Source: Candidatus Eiseniibacteriota bacterium (GTDB lineage Bacteria > Joyebacterota > Joyebacteria > Joyebacterales > Joyebacteraceae). From it: a stretch of DNA of 64,000 nucleotides. A program made the translations under genes and the position numbers. Location of the stretch: NCBI GenBank assembly GCA_030622115.1, contig JAUXGN010000012.1, positions 1-64,000 on the forward strand, in the 5' to 3' direction. This document shows positions 1 to 10,100 of this stretch, in pieces. The notes beneath the pieces were generated by a model. That model was given only the letters and a program-made list of their open reading frames with translations, had not been told where the DNA came from and searched no databases. Every line of letters begins with the position of its first letter. Within the stretch, counting starts at the first letter, position 1.

Positions 1-32
1 AGTACCGCTACATATGGAGGCTCACGAAGAGA

Positions 33-66
33 CAGGCAGAACTGGCGCCACAGCTGGTTCTGCCTG
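33..66. repeat. Perfect 10-bp inverted repeat CAGGCAGAAC / GTTCTGCCTG, 14-nt loop
   Basis: Read directly; loop TGGCGCCACAGCTG itself holds palindromes TGGCGCCA and CAGCTG. Confidence 0.6.
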
Positions 67-114
67 CCTCGCAGGGGTTCCACACTCCCCACCGCTCAGG
101 CACCCTCGCAGCCT

Positions 115-1419
115 GAGGTAGTGTCCATAGTTATGTGTAGATTCAGTCGAACATACCCATCTCTTTGGCTAAAACGAGTGCATTGACGATCCTTTCGCAG
201 CTCTTGTCATCTGAGAAGCTCCTCATGGTGTCAGTGCGTCTGCGGATCTCCTGCTGGTAGCGTTCGATCGGGTTGGTGGTCCTGACGGTGCACCAGAGAT
301 GTTTCTCGAACTGCATGAAGACGAGTGTCTTGCCGAAGTTCCTCCTGAGGGAGTTGACGGCCTTCTTCTCGTCGGTTCGCCATCGTTCGGAGAAGGCGTC
401 GAGTCGCCTTCTGGCTTCCGGTACATCGGATGCCCTGTAGATGGCCCTTGCCTGAGCGAGGAAGGCTCTCCTGCTGCGCTTGTCTATCAGGTGTGCGGCC
501 GCGGCTCGCACCTTGTGCTCGGTACAGAGCTGGGATCTGATGTATGGGAAGACCTCTGCGATTGCTGCGGCTATGCCGTATGCTCCGTCGTGGATGATCA
601 GTTCGAGGATCTCGTCGTCGAGTCCGCGCTTCCTGAGGTCATCGAGGAACGCTGCCCAGTCGAGTTGGCTTTCCTGGAAGGCGAGCTTGAAGCCCAGGAG
701 GGTCTTCTTCCCGTTCTCGTCGATCGCCAGAGCGAAGAGCACGGGGCTCTTCCGGTCATAGCGCTTGCGCACGGTCATCCAGACGGCATCGATGAACAGG
801 AAGCGGTAGCGGCCCGTGATCGGTCTCTTCCTGAACTTCTGGAGCTCCCGGTCCGCTCCCTTGAGGATCCTGCTGACTGTGCCGGCCGAGACGCCCGCGT
901 CCGTGAACGCTCTGGCGATCGCCCGGTTGTTCCGCATCGAGACGCCTGCCAGGAAGCACTTGAGCACTGCCAGATCGAAGCCCTCCTGTCTGCGCTGATA
1001 CCACCGGAAGAAGCTGCTCCTGTAGGTCATGTTCCTGGCTCTTGGGATCCTCAGTTCAGCGATGTGTCCCATGGTTGTCAGGAGACCTCGGGTGTAGAAC
1101 CCATTCCGGTAGTCTTGCCGATCCTCCGATCGTTCGTATCTTTCGCACCTGATCAACTCTTCGAACTCGTCCAGGATGTTGCCTTCCAGGAGCTCCTTGA
1201 GCCTGGCCCTGGCGCCGGCGTTCATCTCGTCCCGAGCATAGTCCTTTGCTTCCGACCACAGCTTGGCTATCATGGACTTCGAGAGGCCTTGGTCTCTCAC
1301 GGGCATATCCCCCTTTTCGAAGGGTTGTGATTGGCGTTGCAAACGGATATGCCCGCTTTCTATATCAGGGCTCAGAGCTCCTCAAGCCCTTTCTACACAC
1401 AAACTGATACACTACCCTC
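115..1419 (-). mobile_element. IS256-family insertion sequence with imperfect terminal inverted repeats
   Basis: Transposase ORF flanked by GAGGTAGTGTCCATAGTTATGTGTAGA (115-141) and, at 1392-1419, the reverse complement of GAGGGTAGTGTATCAGTTTGTGTGTAGA. No clear target-site duplication seen. Confidence 0.8.
143..1342 (-). CDS. IS256-family (Mutator-type) transposase
   Basis: 399 aa intact ORF; YRNGFYTRGLLTTMGHIAELRIPRARN, FLFIDAVWMTVRKR, IHDGAYGIAAAIAEVFP, WCTVRTTNPIERYQQEIRRRTDTMRSF are typical of IS256 transposases. Confidence 0.93.
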   Translation of the reverse strand: MQRQSQPFEKGDMPVRDQGLSKSMIAKLWSEAKDYARDEMNAGARARLKELLEGNILDEFEELIRCERYERSEDRQDYRNGFYTRGLLTTMGHIAELRIPRARNMTYRSSFFRWYQRRQEGFDLAVLKCFLAGVSMRNNRAIARAFTDAGVSAGTVSRILKGADRELQKFRKRPITGRYRFLFIDAVWMTVRKRYDRKSPVLFALAIDENGKKTLLGFKLAFQESQLDWAAFLDDLRKRGLDDEILELIIHDGAYGIAAAIAEVFPYIRSQLCTEHKVRAAAAHLIDKRSRRAFLAQARAIYRASDVPEARRRLDAFSERWRTDEKKAVNSLRRNFGKTLVFMQFEKHLWCTVRTTNPIERYQQEIRRRTDTMRSFSDDKSCERIVNALVLAKEMGMFD

Positions 1420-1503
1420 ACGGGGGGCTTCCTTGCTTCCCGTGGGCCGTTGTGCTATTCCGTAGGCATCTAATGAATAAAGCCGCCCAAGACGACACAG
1501 CTG

Positions 1504-1532
1504 TTGACAGCCGCGATGAGTATCCGTATATT
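1504..1532 (+). promoter_or_regulatory. Sigma70-type promoter TTGACA-N17-TATATT upstream of LysM/M23 gene
   Basis: -35 TTGACA 1504-1509, 17-nt spacer, -10 TATATT 1527-1532. Confidence 0.7.
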
Positions 1533-1545
1533 TTCTAGTTAATCT

Positions 1546-2802
1546 ATGAACCGTGATAGCGACATAGGCGCCTGGCATACGACCAGGCTTGTTGAACGAT
1601 TCAGACGGTTGCCGGACGGAATGCGATTCTACTCGCTCCTTTCGGCCCTCGTACTGATGCTGGCCGTTGCTTCCGGGCTCACGGCGAGCCACGTGACGGG
1701 CACGTCCTCTGTTGTCGCGTTCAACCCGCGAACACCGATGTTCCGTCAGCTTTCTCCCTGGGGAAAGGTCATGGGCACATCGGGGAGTCCATTCCTCAAA
1801 TCCGGCTTCGATGTCATAGGCGTTATGACGCCCATTCCTGAAGAGGTCCAGAGCTACGACTACGTCGCTGCTGCTGGAGAAGGACTTGAGGCGATAGCAA
1901 CCACGAACGGTGTTGACCTCGATCTTCTGGCCTGTGCGAACGCGGCGAGCTATGTGCGCGTGCCGAGACGCGAGACCGACGTTCGACTGCCGCTCCTCTA
2001 CTCAAGAGAGCGAAGCTGGGACCGGTCGATGGAGTTCCTCTATCCGCTTTCAAGCAAGATGCCGCTCGGCGGAAACGGCCGGGCAAAGCGCGGCGCGCCG
2101 ACGATAGTCCGCCACGCTGTCGCCCGTGGTGAATGCCTCTGGAACATCGCGAGGAAGTACCACGTGCGCATGGAGACCATAATCGGCATAAACGACCTGC
2201 CAAGCGCGCGATATCTGAGGCCCGGCCAGATACTGGAGATACCGGACACCGACGGCACCTACTCCGTCGTTAGAAAAGGCGACACGATCAGCAGCATCTG
2301 TGCGAAGTACGACGTTGAGCTTGCAGAACTCGTGAACGCGAACCCCGGACTGGATGTCAAGACCCTCCAGATAGGCCAGAAAATCTTCGTGCCGGGTACG
2401 CAAGCACTGGAGCAGTTGTTCCGGATGGCTTGGCCGGTCTACGGCAGAATATCGAGCCGCTACGGATACAGGTTCCACCCTGTTCACAAGCGCAGGATGA
2501 TGCACACGGGCCTCGACATCGCGGCCAGACATGGGAACCCGATTCGCGCAGCCCTCGCAGGCCGTGTGACCTTCGTAGGCTGGAAGGGCGGCTACGGGAA
2601 GACCGTCATTATCGAACACCCAAACGGTTGCGAGACGTTGTACGGCCACTGCTCGAAGCTTCTCGTCAGCAGGGGTGAGACCGTAAAGAAGGGGCAGCAG
2701 ATAGCAAAGGTGGGAAGCACAGGCATCTCCACAGGCCCGCACGTGCACTTCGAGGTGAGAGAACACAACAAGCGGATCAACCCCGAGAAGCTGCTCTACT
2801 AG
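1546..2802 (+). CDS. Secreted/membrane-anchored M23 peptidase with two LysM domains (start may be ATG 1621)
   Basis: LysM repeats (HAVARGECLWNIARKYHVRMETIIGINDL; YSVVRKGDTISSICAKYDVELAELVNANPGL) and M23 core (HTGLDIAARHGNPIRAALAGRVTFVGWKGGYGKTVIIEHPNGCETLYGHCSKLL...GPHVHFEV). Confidence 0.93.
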   Translation: MNRDSDIGAWHTTRLVERFRRLPDGMRFYSLLSALVLMLAVASGLTASHVTGTSSVVAFNPRTPMFRQLSPWGKVMGTSGSPFLKSGFDVIGVMTPIPEEVQSYDYVAAAGEGLEAIATTNGVDLDLLACANAASYVRVPRRETDVRLPLLYSRERSWDRSMEFLYPLSSKMPLGGNGRAKRGAPTIVRHAVARGECLWNIARKYHVRMETIIGINDLPSARYLRPGQILEIPDTDGTYSVVRKGDTISSICAKYDVELAELVNANPGLDVKTLQIGQKIFVPGTQALEQLFRMAWPVYGRISSRYGYRFHPVHKRRMMHTGLDIAARHGNPIRAALAGRVTFVGWKGGYGKTVIIEHPNGCETLYGHCSKLLVSRGETVKKGQQIAKVGSTGISTGPHVHFEVREHNKRINPEKLLY

Positions 2803-2821
2803 TAGAACGCCGCCAGAGTCC

Positions 2822-2881
2822 GAGCCGCTACAGACCAAGCCGCTACAGACCGAACCGCTACAAACCAAGCCGCTACAAACC
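2822..2881. repeat. Four tandem 15-bp repeats (RARCCGCTACARACC) at a convergent gene junction
   Basis: 2822-2836, 2837-2851, 2852-2866, 2867-2881; the last unit contains the stop codon of the HD gene. Confidence 0.9.
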
Positions 2882-3418
2882 AAGCTCGTCGCTTATCCCC
2901 TGCATTGCCAGAAGCGCGATACCGACGAACTCCTCAAGTCCGATACCCAGCTCACCTATGGTCTCCATCTGCTCACGACTCGCGCCGGCAGCGAAGCGTT
3001 TTTCCTTGTAGCGCCGCATGACGAACGGAACATCCACGAGCGCCAGCTTCTTCTCCGGATGCATCAGAGTGGCCGCGACAATGAGTCCTGTGATGGGGTC
3101 GCCCGCGTAGAGCCCCCGATCCATAGCGCTCTCCCGCGGCACATGGCTATTGTGCGCCTTGACTGCATGAACGATTCTCTCTGAGAAACCCATTCCCTCA
3201 AGCTTCTCAGCCGATACCAGACCGTGCATCTCCGGGGCGTCCTGAGTCTCCTCAACATCGAGATCGTGCATGAGACCAGCCAGCCCCCACGACTCGGTGT
3301 CTTCCCCCAAACGCTCCGCAAGCCCCTTCATGACCGCTTCCGTGGCAAACATGTGTTTGAGGAGATTCTTGTTCCCGCAGTTCTCCTTCAGCACTCGAAC
3401 ACACTCGTCTCTCGTCAT
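2873..3418 (-). CDS. HD/HDIG domain protein (predicted metal-dependent phosphohydrolase)
   Basis: LLKHMFATEAVMKGLAE...WGLAGLMHDLDVE...HGLVSAEKLEGMGFSERIVHAVKAHNSH; start placed at MTRDEC. Confidence 0.85.
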   Translation of the reverse strand: MTRDECVRVLKENCGNKNLLKHMFATEAVMKGLAERLGEDTESWGLAGLMHDLDVEETQDAPEMHGLVSAEKLEGMGFSERIVHAVKAHNSHVPRESAMDRGLYAGDPITGLIVAATLMHPEKKLALVDVPFVMRRYKEKRFAAGASREQMETIGELGIGLEEFVGIALLAMQGISDELGL

Positions 3419-3512
3419 CTTCCCTGCTCCCTCCACCTGGATTCCTCCGTGCTCGTTTCACATTCCCGCGCCACATTCGCATGCTACTCTGCACCGGCGC
3501 CGGGATGCGCGC

Positions 3513-5645
3513 CTAGCCCACATCGATCAGCGCACCGCGGCCTTTGAATCTGCGTTTGATGGCGTCCACGACTGCGCGGCTCGCAGGCTCCGCCAGCGCA
3601 CCGTCCTTCTCAAGAAGCTCAAACGCGTCTTCCCGGGCACTGACAAGGAGCCGCATGTCCATCGCGAGATCCGCGACCGCGAACTTCGGGATCCCGTGCT
3701 GCTTCACCCCCATGAACTCACCGGGACCTCTGAGTTTGAGATCCCGCTCCGCGATGACGAAACCGTCACTCGTGTCCGCCAGCACCTGGATCCGTTCTCT
3801 CGCTTCATCCGAGGCGCCACGGCCGACCATGAGAATGCAGTATGAACGATGCTCTCCACGTCCCACGCGTCCTCTGAGCTGATGAAGTTGCGCCAATCCG
3901 AACCGCTCTGAGTGTTCTATGACCATGACTGTCGCGTTGGGAATGTCGACACCCACCTCTACCACTGTCGTGGAGACGAGGACACTGATCCTGCCCGAGG
4001 AGAACGCGTTCATAACACTCGCCTTGTCCGCGGATTTCATGCGTCCGTGCACGAGCCCTACGGCGATATCAGGAAAGATCCTCTCATTCAGTTCCTCGTG
4101 CATCTTGGTAGCGGCGGCAAGTTCGATCTTCTCCGACTCCTCGACAAGCGGGTAGACAATGAAGACTTGGCGGCCATCTTTCACCTGAGCCCGGAGGAAG
4201 TCGTAGACCCGCCTGCGAGCTGATTCGTCCCGAACCGCGGTCGTAACCGGCGTCCTGCCCGGCGGAAGCTCATCGATCACCGAAACATCGAGATCCCCAT
4301 AGACGGTGAGTGAGAGCGTCCGCGGTATCGGGGTCGCCGTCATGACGAGCACATCGGGCGAACGGCCCTTCTTCCTGAGAGCCGCCCTCTGCGTAACACC
4401 GAATCGATGCTGCTCATCGACGATCACGAGTCCCAGACGATGGAACTCGACACCCTTCTGAATGAGAGCGTGCGTTCCCACGACCACGGCCGCTGCCCCG
4501 GTCGATATGGATTCAAGCGCCTCCGCCCTCTCTCCGGCCTTCATTCCGCCGCGCAGAAGCACGGTCCTGTCGCCGAGAGCGCCGAGGAGCGATGAGATGC
4601 CCGCATAGTGCTGCTCGGCCAGGATCTCGGTAGGAGCCATGATCGCGACCTGAAGACCGGCGGCAGCGGCGTGATGCATCGCCGCGGCAGCCACAACGGT
4701 CTTGCCGGAACCAACGTCGCCCTGAAGCAGGCGATTCATGGTCCCGGGCTCCTCTATGTCGGTCCTGATCTCCGAGACGACCCGCTTCTGAGCCTCCGTG
4801 AGCCCGAACGGCAGCGATGCCAGGAATCTCTCGTGCTCACGCTTGTCCCAAGTGTATCCCTTGACGCCCGCTTCCCGTGTCTTGAGACGCCTGCGTCTCG
4901 CGGCGACCACGACTTGGAAGAGAAAGAACTCCTCGAAGGCGAGACGCATCCTCGCGTGCCCCGCGATCTCGAGTGACGTCGCGAAGTGAACGTCTCGGAA
5001 AGCATCTCTGCGAGACGGCAAAGATCTCTTCTTCACGACCCAGGCCGGCAACAGCTCCGTGACCTCATCAAGATGCCGATCGAGCGCGGTCTTCATGAAA
5101 CGCCTGATTCGTTTCCCGGAGAGACCGCCAACCTGCGAGTACTCAGGGACTATCCTCCCGGCGTGAACCAGCTCCGCCACATCTTTCTCGCCCATCAGTT
5201 CAAAGGCGGGATTTATGAACTCCTTCCGACGAGCGTGCCGATCGAAGCGAACCTCTCCGCTCAAGACGATCTTGGAACCGTTCGTAAGATTCGTCTTCAG
5301 ATAGGGTTGGTTGTACCATCGCGCGAAGATGGCGCCGGTATCGTCTTCCAGAACCGCCATGAAAACGGACCGACCGCCCCGCCATCTGTTCAGCTCGGAC
5401 GAGAGCACTCTGACGATCACGGTAACCCTATCACCTACTCTGAGCCCGTCCACCTCGGAGACCTTGGACCAATCCGTATACGCCCTCGGAACGTGGTAGA
5501 GAAGATCCTCTATCGTCTCCACACCGGTCTTCGCGAGGAATCCCGCAGACTTGGGCCCGACGCCCTTCAAGAACCCTACGGGCGAGAATATGGTTGTCTT
5601 GGTCGCTATGACGCCCTCCTGGGGAGAATTCCGGGACACCCGCAT
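3513..5645 (-). CDS. recG: ATP-dependent DNA helicase RecG
   Basis: Wedge/OB region (GVGPKSAGFLAKTGVETIEDLLYHVPRAYTDWS), LLQGDVGSGKTVVAAAAMHHA, VDEQHRFGVTQRAALR, MTATPIPRTLSLTVYGDLDVSVIDELPPGR, HQLRGRVGRGEHRSYCIL. Confidence 0.97.
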   Translation of the reverse strand: MRVSRNSPQEGVIATKTTIFSPVGFLKGVGPKSAGFLAKTGVETIEDLLYHVPRAYTDWSKVSEVDGLRVGDRVTVIVRVLSSELNRWRGGRSVFMAVLEDDTGAIFARWYNQPYLKTNLTNGSKIVLSGEVRFDRHARRKEFINPAFELMGEKDVAELVHAGRIVPEYSQVGGLSGKRIRRFMKTALDRHLDEVTELLPAWVVKKRSLPSRRDAFRDVHFATSLEIAGHARMRLAFEEFFLFQVVVAARRRRLKTREAGVKGYTWDKREHERFLASLPFGLTEAQKRVVSEIRTDIEEPGTMNRLLQGDVGSGKTVVAAAAMHHAAAAGLQVAIMAPTEILAEQHYAGISSLLGALGDRTVLLRGGMKAGERAEALESISTGAAAVVVGTHALIQKGVEFHRLGLVIVDEQHRFGVTQRAALRKKGRSPDVLVMTATPIPRTLSLTVYGDLDVSVIDELPPGRTPVTTAVRDESARRRVYDFLRAQVKDGRQVFIVYPLVEESEKIELAAATKMHEELNERIFPDIAVGLVHGRMKSADKASVMNAFSSGRISVLVSTTVVEVGVDIPNATVMVIEHSERFGLAQLHQLRGRVGRGEHRSYCILMVGRGASDEARERIQVLADTSDGFVIAERDLKLRGPGEFMGVKQHGIPKFAVADLAMDMRLLVSAREDAFELLEKDGALAEPASRAVVDAIKRRFKGRGALIDVG

Positions 5646-5738
5646 TCTAGTCGAGCAGGCAGGGGGGGTCAAGCCACCCACCAAATATGAAGGTCACCAT
5701 GCGTCTTGACATGATCCCTCTCGAGTTCAGGAAAGTGC

Positions 5739-5767
5739 TTGCGGCGCATTCCGGCCTGTGCTAGATT
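5739..5767 (+). promoter_or_regulatory. Putative promoter TTGCGG-N17-TAGATT upstream of rpmB
   Basis: Hexamers 5739-5744 and 5762-5767; RBS GGAGGA at 5791 precedes ATG 5802. Confidence 0.5.
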
Positions 5768-5801
5768 TGGGTTTCGACTGATATTCGGATGGAGGAAGAA
5801 C

Positions 5802-6005
5802 ATGTCACGGAAATGCGACATATGCGGAAAGCACCCGCGGGTAGGGAGTAACGTCAGCCACGCGCACAATGTCACAAAGCGCAGGTGGCTTCCCAATCTG
5901 CAGCGAGTGAAGGTCGTGATTGACGGCACCCCAAAGAAGCTGTCTGTCTGCACAAGCTGCATACGCTCAGGCGCCATAGACAAGTACAGGAAGACGGCTG
6001 CCTGA
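5802..6005 (+). CDS. rpmB: 50S ribosomal protein L28
   Basis: [57 protein letters not shown]; 67 aa. Confidence 0.96.
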   Translation: MSRKCDICGKHPRVGSNVSHAHNVTKRRWLPNLQRVKVVIDGTPKKLSVCTSCIRSGAIDKYRKTAA

Positions 6006-6026
6006 CGAGCGGATGTCGAAATGCAG

Positions 6027-6053
6027 GAAGGGGCCCTCCCCGAGGGTCCCTTC
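6027..6053 (+). terminator. Hairpin terminator after rpmB
   Basis: GAAGGGGCCCTC-CCC-GAGGGTCCCTTC, 12-bp stem with one G-U pair; weak T tract follows. Confidence 0.75.
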
Positions 6054-6084
6054 TTCATGTTGATTCTTGACTGTTGCGGCGTCG

Positions 6085-6507
6085 TCAGACCGCCTTCTTG
6101 AGCGTGAGGGTCGTACCCGCGCCCTTCCCCATCTCGAACACCACCGAGTCCATCACCTCGCGCATGATGTAGATACCGCGACCCGAAACCCCCATGCATC
6201 TCTCGGGATCTGTTGGATCGAAGACCTTGTCGAGATCGAAGCCACGTCCCTCATCGTGGACTATCAGCTTGAATGTTCCCGGTGACCACTCGAACCTGAT
6301 GGTGACTTGCGTGGCATCACTCAAGTCGTTTCCGTGGACGACGGCGTTGGTCACCGCCTCGACAACAGCGATCGCAATCTCAATGAGAGGACCGTCGTCG
6401 AAACCCGCCAGCTTCCCGTACTTGCCCGCCAACGAATCCACGCGTTCCAGAATATCGAGTTCGTTCGGGAGGACGAGTTCGTCGACTCCTGATGCTGCGT
6501 CAGTCAT
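6085..6507 (-). CDS. Anti-sigma regulatory factor, RsbW/SpoIIAB-like serine kinase (HATPase_c)
   Basis: N box AIAVVEAVTNAVVHGN; G1 DEGRGFDLDKVFDP; GVSGRGIYIMREVMDSV. Confidence 0.9.
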   Translation of the reverse strand: MTDAASGVDELVLPNELDILERVDSLAGKYGKLAGFDDGPLIEIAIAVVEAVTNAVVHGNDLSDATQVTIRFEWSPGTFKLIVHDEGRGFDLDKVFDPTDPERCMGVSGRGIYIMREVMDSVVFEMGKGAGTTLTLKKAV

Positions 6508-6532
6508 CCGTTCTCCCAGGCAGTGGCCTCGA

Positions 6533-6868
6533 TCAGAAGCTGTCCAGTGCTTCCTGCAGTGTCGGATGAGTGTCGAAGATCGTCAGAAGCTTGGTGATCA
6601 TGAAGAGGCTCCGAATCCTGTCGGAGACGTGCGTCAGCTTGAGAATACCCTCTTCGCGCTGGACACTCGTGTAGATGGCCATGAGAGTCCCCAGTCCAGT
6701 ACTGTTGATCCACGGTACCCCTTTGAGATCAATGATGAACTTGCGCCCCCCGTCGTCGAGCAGCCGCTTGATCTCGTTTCTCACATCGTTGCTCTCAGCT
6801 CCGCCCATGAGGTTTCCGGATATGTGGACGACCGCGACGTCTCCCTCCATCTTGGTCTTGAACTTCAA
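6533..6868 (-). CDS. STAS-domain anti-sigma factor antagonist (SpoIIAA/RsbV-like)
   Basis: FIIDLKGVPWINSTGLGTLMAIYTSV carries the canonical Ser/Thr phosphosite region; next to the anti-sigma kinase. Confidence 0.9.
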   Translation of the reverse strand: MKFKTKMEGDVAVVHISGNLMGGAESNDVRNEIKRLLDDGGRKFIIDLKGVPWINSTGLGTLMAIYTSVQREEGILKLTHVSDRIRSLFMITKLLTIFDTHPTLQEALDSF

Positions 6869-7171
6869 CCTGCACCTCCCGAATAGGGTTCACCTTCAGA
6901 CCCTGCGCCCCTTTGCCGCGCCAGGCGCGATCGCGACCGGATCCGCTTGTGTACGCAAAAGTTACCACAATCCCTGGTATCAGGCAAAGGGGAAACATGA
7001 CGCCGGATACCACCTTGAGAGCCCCAGCTGGGCACAATACTGGTACGACTTGTGCATCCATAGTGTCACGAATCCGGGACGATTGGACGGTGCGCGCAGG
7101 GAATCTCCGCTGCCGCCGTGTGGACGTCGTAGAGTGCCCTATTCAAGGGCCATTCCTGTGATGGAGAAAGC

Positions 7172-10100
7172 ATGAGCACAAGACAGAGAACCGCGCTACT
7201 GAGCCTCGGCCTCGCGGGCGCGCTGTGGGTCGCCTATTCTGCCCTGCTCATCGCATTCTACGACATCACGTTCATTCAGGCTGCCGTCACTGGGATAACG
7301 CCCCTCGGCTGGGTCTTTCGCCTTACTCTCACAGCCTTCACGCTCGGCATCGGGCTCATGCTCAGCCACTTCGTCGAACAGCGGTCACGCATGGGACTGA
7401 GCGCTGATATCATGGAAGCCCTGAGTGAGCAGACCAACCATGGCTTCGCGGCCACCCACATAGATGGAACGATCACATACATAAACCACTACTTGGCCGA
7501 TGCGCACGGGTACGAACCCAGCGAACTGACAGGAAAGAACATCTCGATCCTGCGATCGGAGTTCCAGCCGACCCAGACGCGGACCGTCCTGGACTCGCTT
7601 GCCACAGTCGGCAGCTTCAGCGCACTCGAGGTGCGACATGTCCACAGATCGGGCTCGTTCTTCTCAATGCTCACAAACGCAAGAGTGCTGACCGATCAGG
7701 ACGGCAAGCCGGGGGCCATGGCCCTTACAGCGACTGATCTCAGAGCGCACTCGGACGCTACCCACGCCCTCGAGCATAGACGGGCGCTCGATCGCGCCGT
7801 GGCGAACTTCTCCCGCGCGCTCGTGCGGGATGTCTCCGTCGATATCGGAGAGATACTCAAGAATCTGGCGACCGCCCTCTCGGTCGACCGCGCCGGTATC
7901 TATAGATTTCGAGCCGAAGGCGTAATGGACAAGACCCACGAGTGGAATCCATATCACGTAGCGACATCCGCCGAGAGCAAGCAGGATTTCAGTGTCTCCC
8001 TGCTCCCATGGTGCACGTCCGAGATCCTCGCCGGAAGAAACGCCATTATCGAGGACGTCAGAAGCCTTCCGCAAGAGGCCGCGACCGACCAGAGGTCGCT
8101 CGACATGCTGGGGATACGCTCGGCGTTGATGGTGCCCATACACTCCGCGACGGAAGCGATCGGCTTCATCTCGTTCGAACAGGCCTCCTCAATGAAGACC
8201 CCTCCGCCCGAGGATCTGGGACCGATAGCGGCGGCGGCGGAGATGCTGGCGGCGGCCCTTCTCCGATTCGAGGCGATCGAAAAGATGAAGATCGCGCGCG
8301 ATCGCGCCCAGGGCTACCTCGATCTGGCTGAGGCGGCATTCGTAGCTCTGGGATCCGATGGCCGGGTCACGATGATCAACACCCGCGGCTGTGAGATGCT
8401 GGAGTCGAGCGAGGACGAGATACTCGGGCAGAGCTGGTTTGGCAGGTTCCTGCCTGACAACGCCCGTGAGCAGACAAGAACGGTGTTCGAGCAGCTAATG
8501 GCGGGCGATGCCGCGCCTGTAGAGCACCATGAGAACAAGATCTTGACCGCCAAGGGCAATATCCGCATGGTGGCCTGGCACAACACGATGATGTACGGGG
8601 CCGATGGGCAGATCACGGGGACTCTCAGTTCGGGCATGGATGTCACCGAGATGAGGCGCGCCGAGGCGATGCAGCAGGCCGCCTACACGGTCGCCGCTGC
8701 CGCGCACACGACTGAGGACATGGATGAACTCTACGAGACGATCCACAGGGAATTGGGAGAGGTTCTCAACACCGAGAACTTCTTCATAGCTCTCTACGAC
8801 CGCGGCGCCGACACGATTACTCTGCCCTACTTCGTGGACAAGCATGACCAAGGAGTCTACGGCTCCTTCCCTGCAGGAAGGAGCCTCACCGCCAATGTCA
8901 TACACAATGACCGGCCGCTTCTGCTGGATCGAGACACGGGCAACGCGATGGTAGCGAGCGGAGAGGTTGACATGATCGGCACACCCAGCGATGTCTGGCT
9001 TGGTGTTCCGCTCCACGCCCGCGGTGAGGTCATCGGCGCAATCGTGGTGCAGAGCTATGAGAATCCGGACGAGTTCGACAAGGATGATCTGGCGATGCTT
9101 GAGTTCGTGTCCGGACAGATCGGCACATCGATCGAGCGAAGGCGTGCTGAGGATCAGCTGCGCTTCCTGAGTTCGATCCCGACTCAGGTCTCAGACGGTG
9201 TCATGGTGACGGACCTCGAGTTCAGGATCACATACGTCAACAGGGCGGCCGAGCTGACCTACGGCTACGAACACGATGAGCTCATGGGCTTGATTCCCGA
9301 CACGCTCAGTGCGGAGCCGTCTGCCGCGAGCATCCATGCTGAGATAGCGGAGACCGTGTCGTCCGGCGGCATCTGGCATGGAACTCACATCAACAGACGT
9401 CGGGACGGAACAACCTTCGACTGCGAGATGACTGTCTCACCGATGACGGACCCGGGAGGCGAACCATCCTCATACGTCTGGATCCTGAGAGATATCACTG
9501 AACGGAAGCGTGCTGAGAAGCTGCTTCACGCCGTTAACTCGACCGCGCTTGCGATGACCCGTGCGTTGACGCCGGAGCAGGTTCTCAGCACGGCTGCCGC
9601 ATCGCTCAGGGATCTGTACATCTGCGCCGGAATTCTGATACTGGACGACTCATCCGGAACGCCGATCCTCGTGGAGCCCCTCTTCTCGGGCTCCACGACC
9701 ACACACGATGGATCCGATAGCAGCGGAGAATCGCTCCCCACATCCGACTCCGGCGGAACCGCAGACTCTGAGCAGATCTCCATAAGCATGCACGAGTTCG
9801 GTCCATCCAAGAGCGCGCTCCTCGACGGCCACAGTGTCTTCATCGAAGATGGATTGGGCATCGTCGGAGACTCATTCAGAGACGCGACAATGTGTCCATC
9901 AGGTGTGGATCAGAGTGGGGAGATCGAGCATCTTGTCGCAGCTCCGCTTGTCGCCGAGGGAGAAATGTTCGGAGTTCTGCTGATGCTGTCGTCTGATCTG
10001 CGAAGAACCGATGTGGCGATCCTCACGGCGCTTGCAAACCAGATAGCGGCTTCGTGGCGGAAGGTCAAGGTGCTCGGCGAACTCGAGAAGAGCTTGACGG

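Noticed and set aside
299-1330. 343-aa plus-strand ORF antisense to the IS256 transposase
   Set aside because: Out-of-phase shadow of a well-supported transposase in GC-rich DNA; no recognisable domain.
2050-2883. 277-aa minus ORF starting MVCSGLVCSGSVCSGLVCSGS
   Set aside because: Its repetitive N terminus is the 15-bp tandem array read in another frame; the rest is antisense to LysM/M23.
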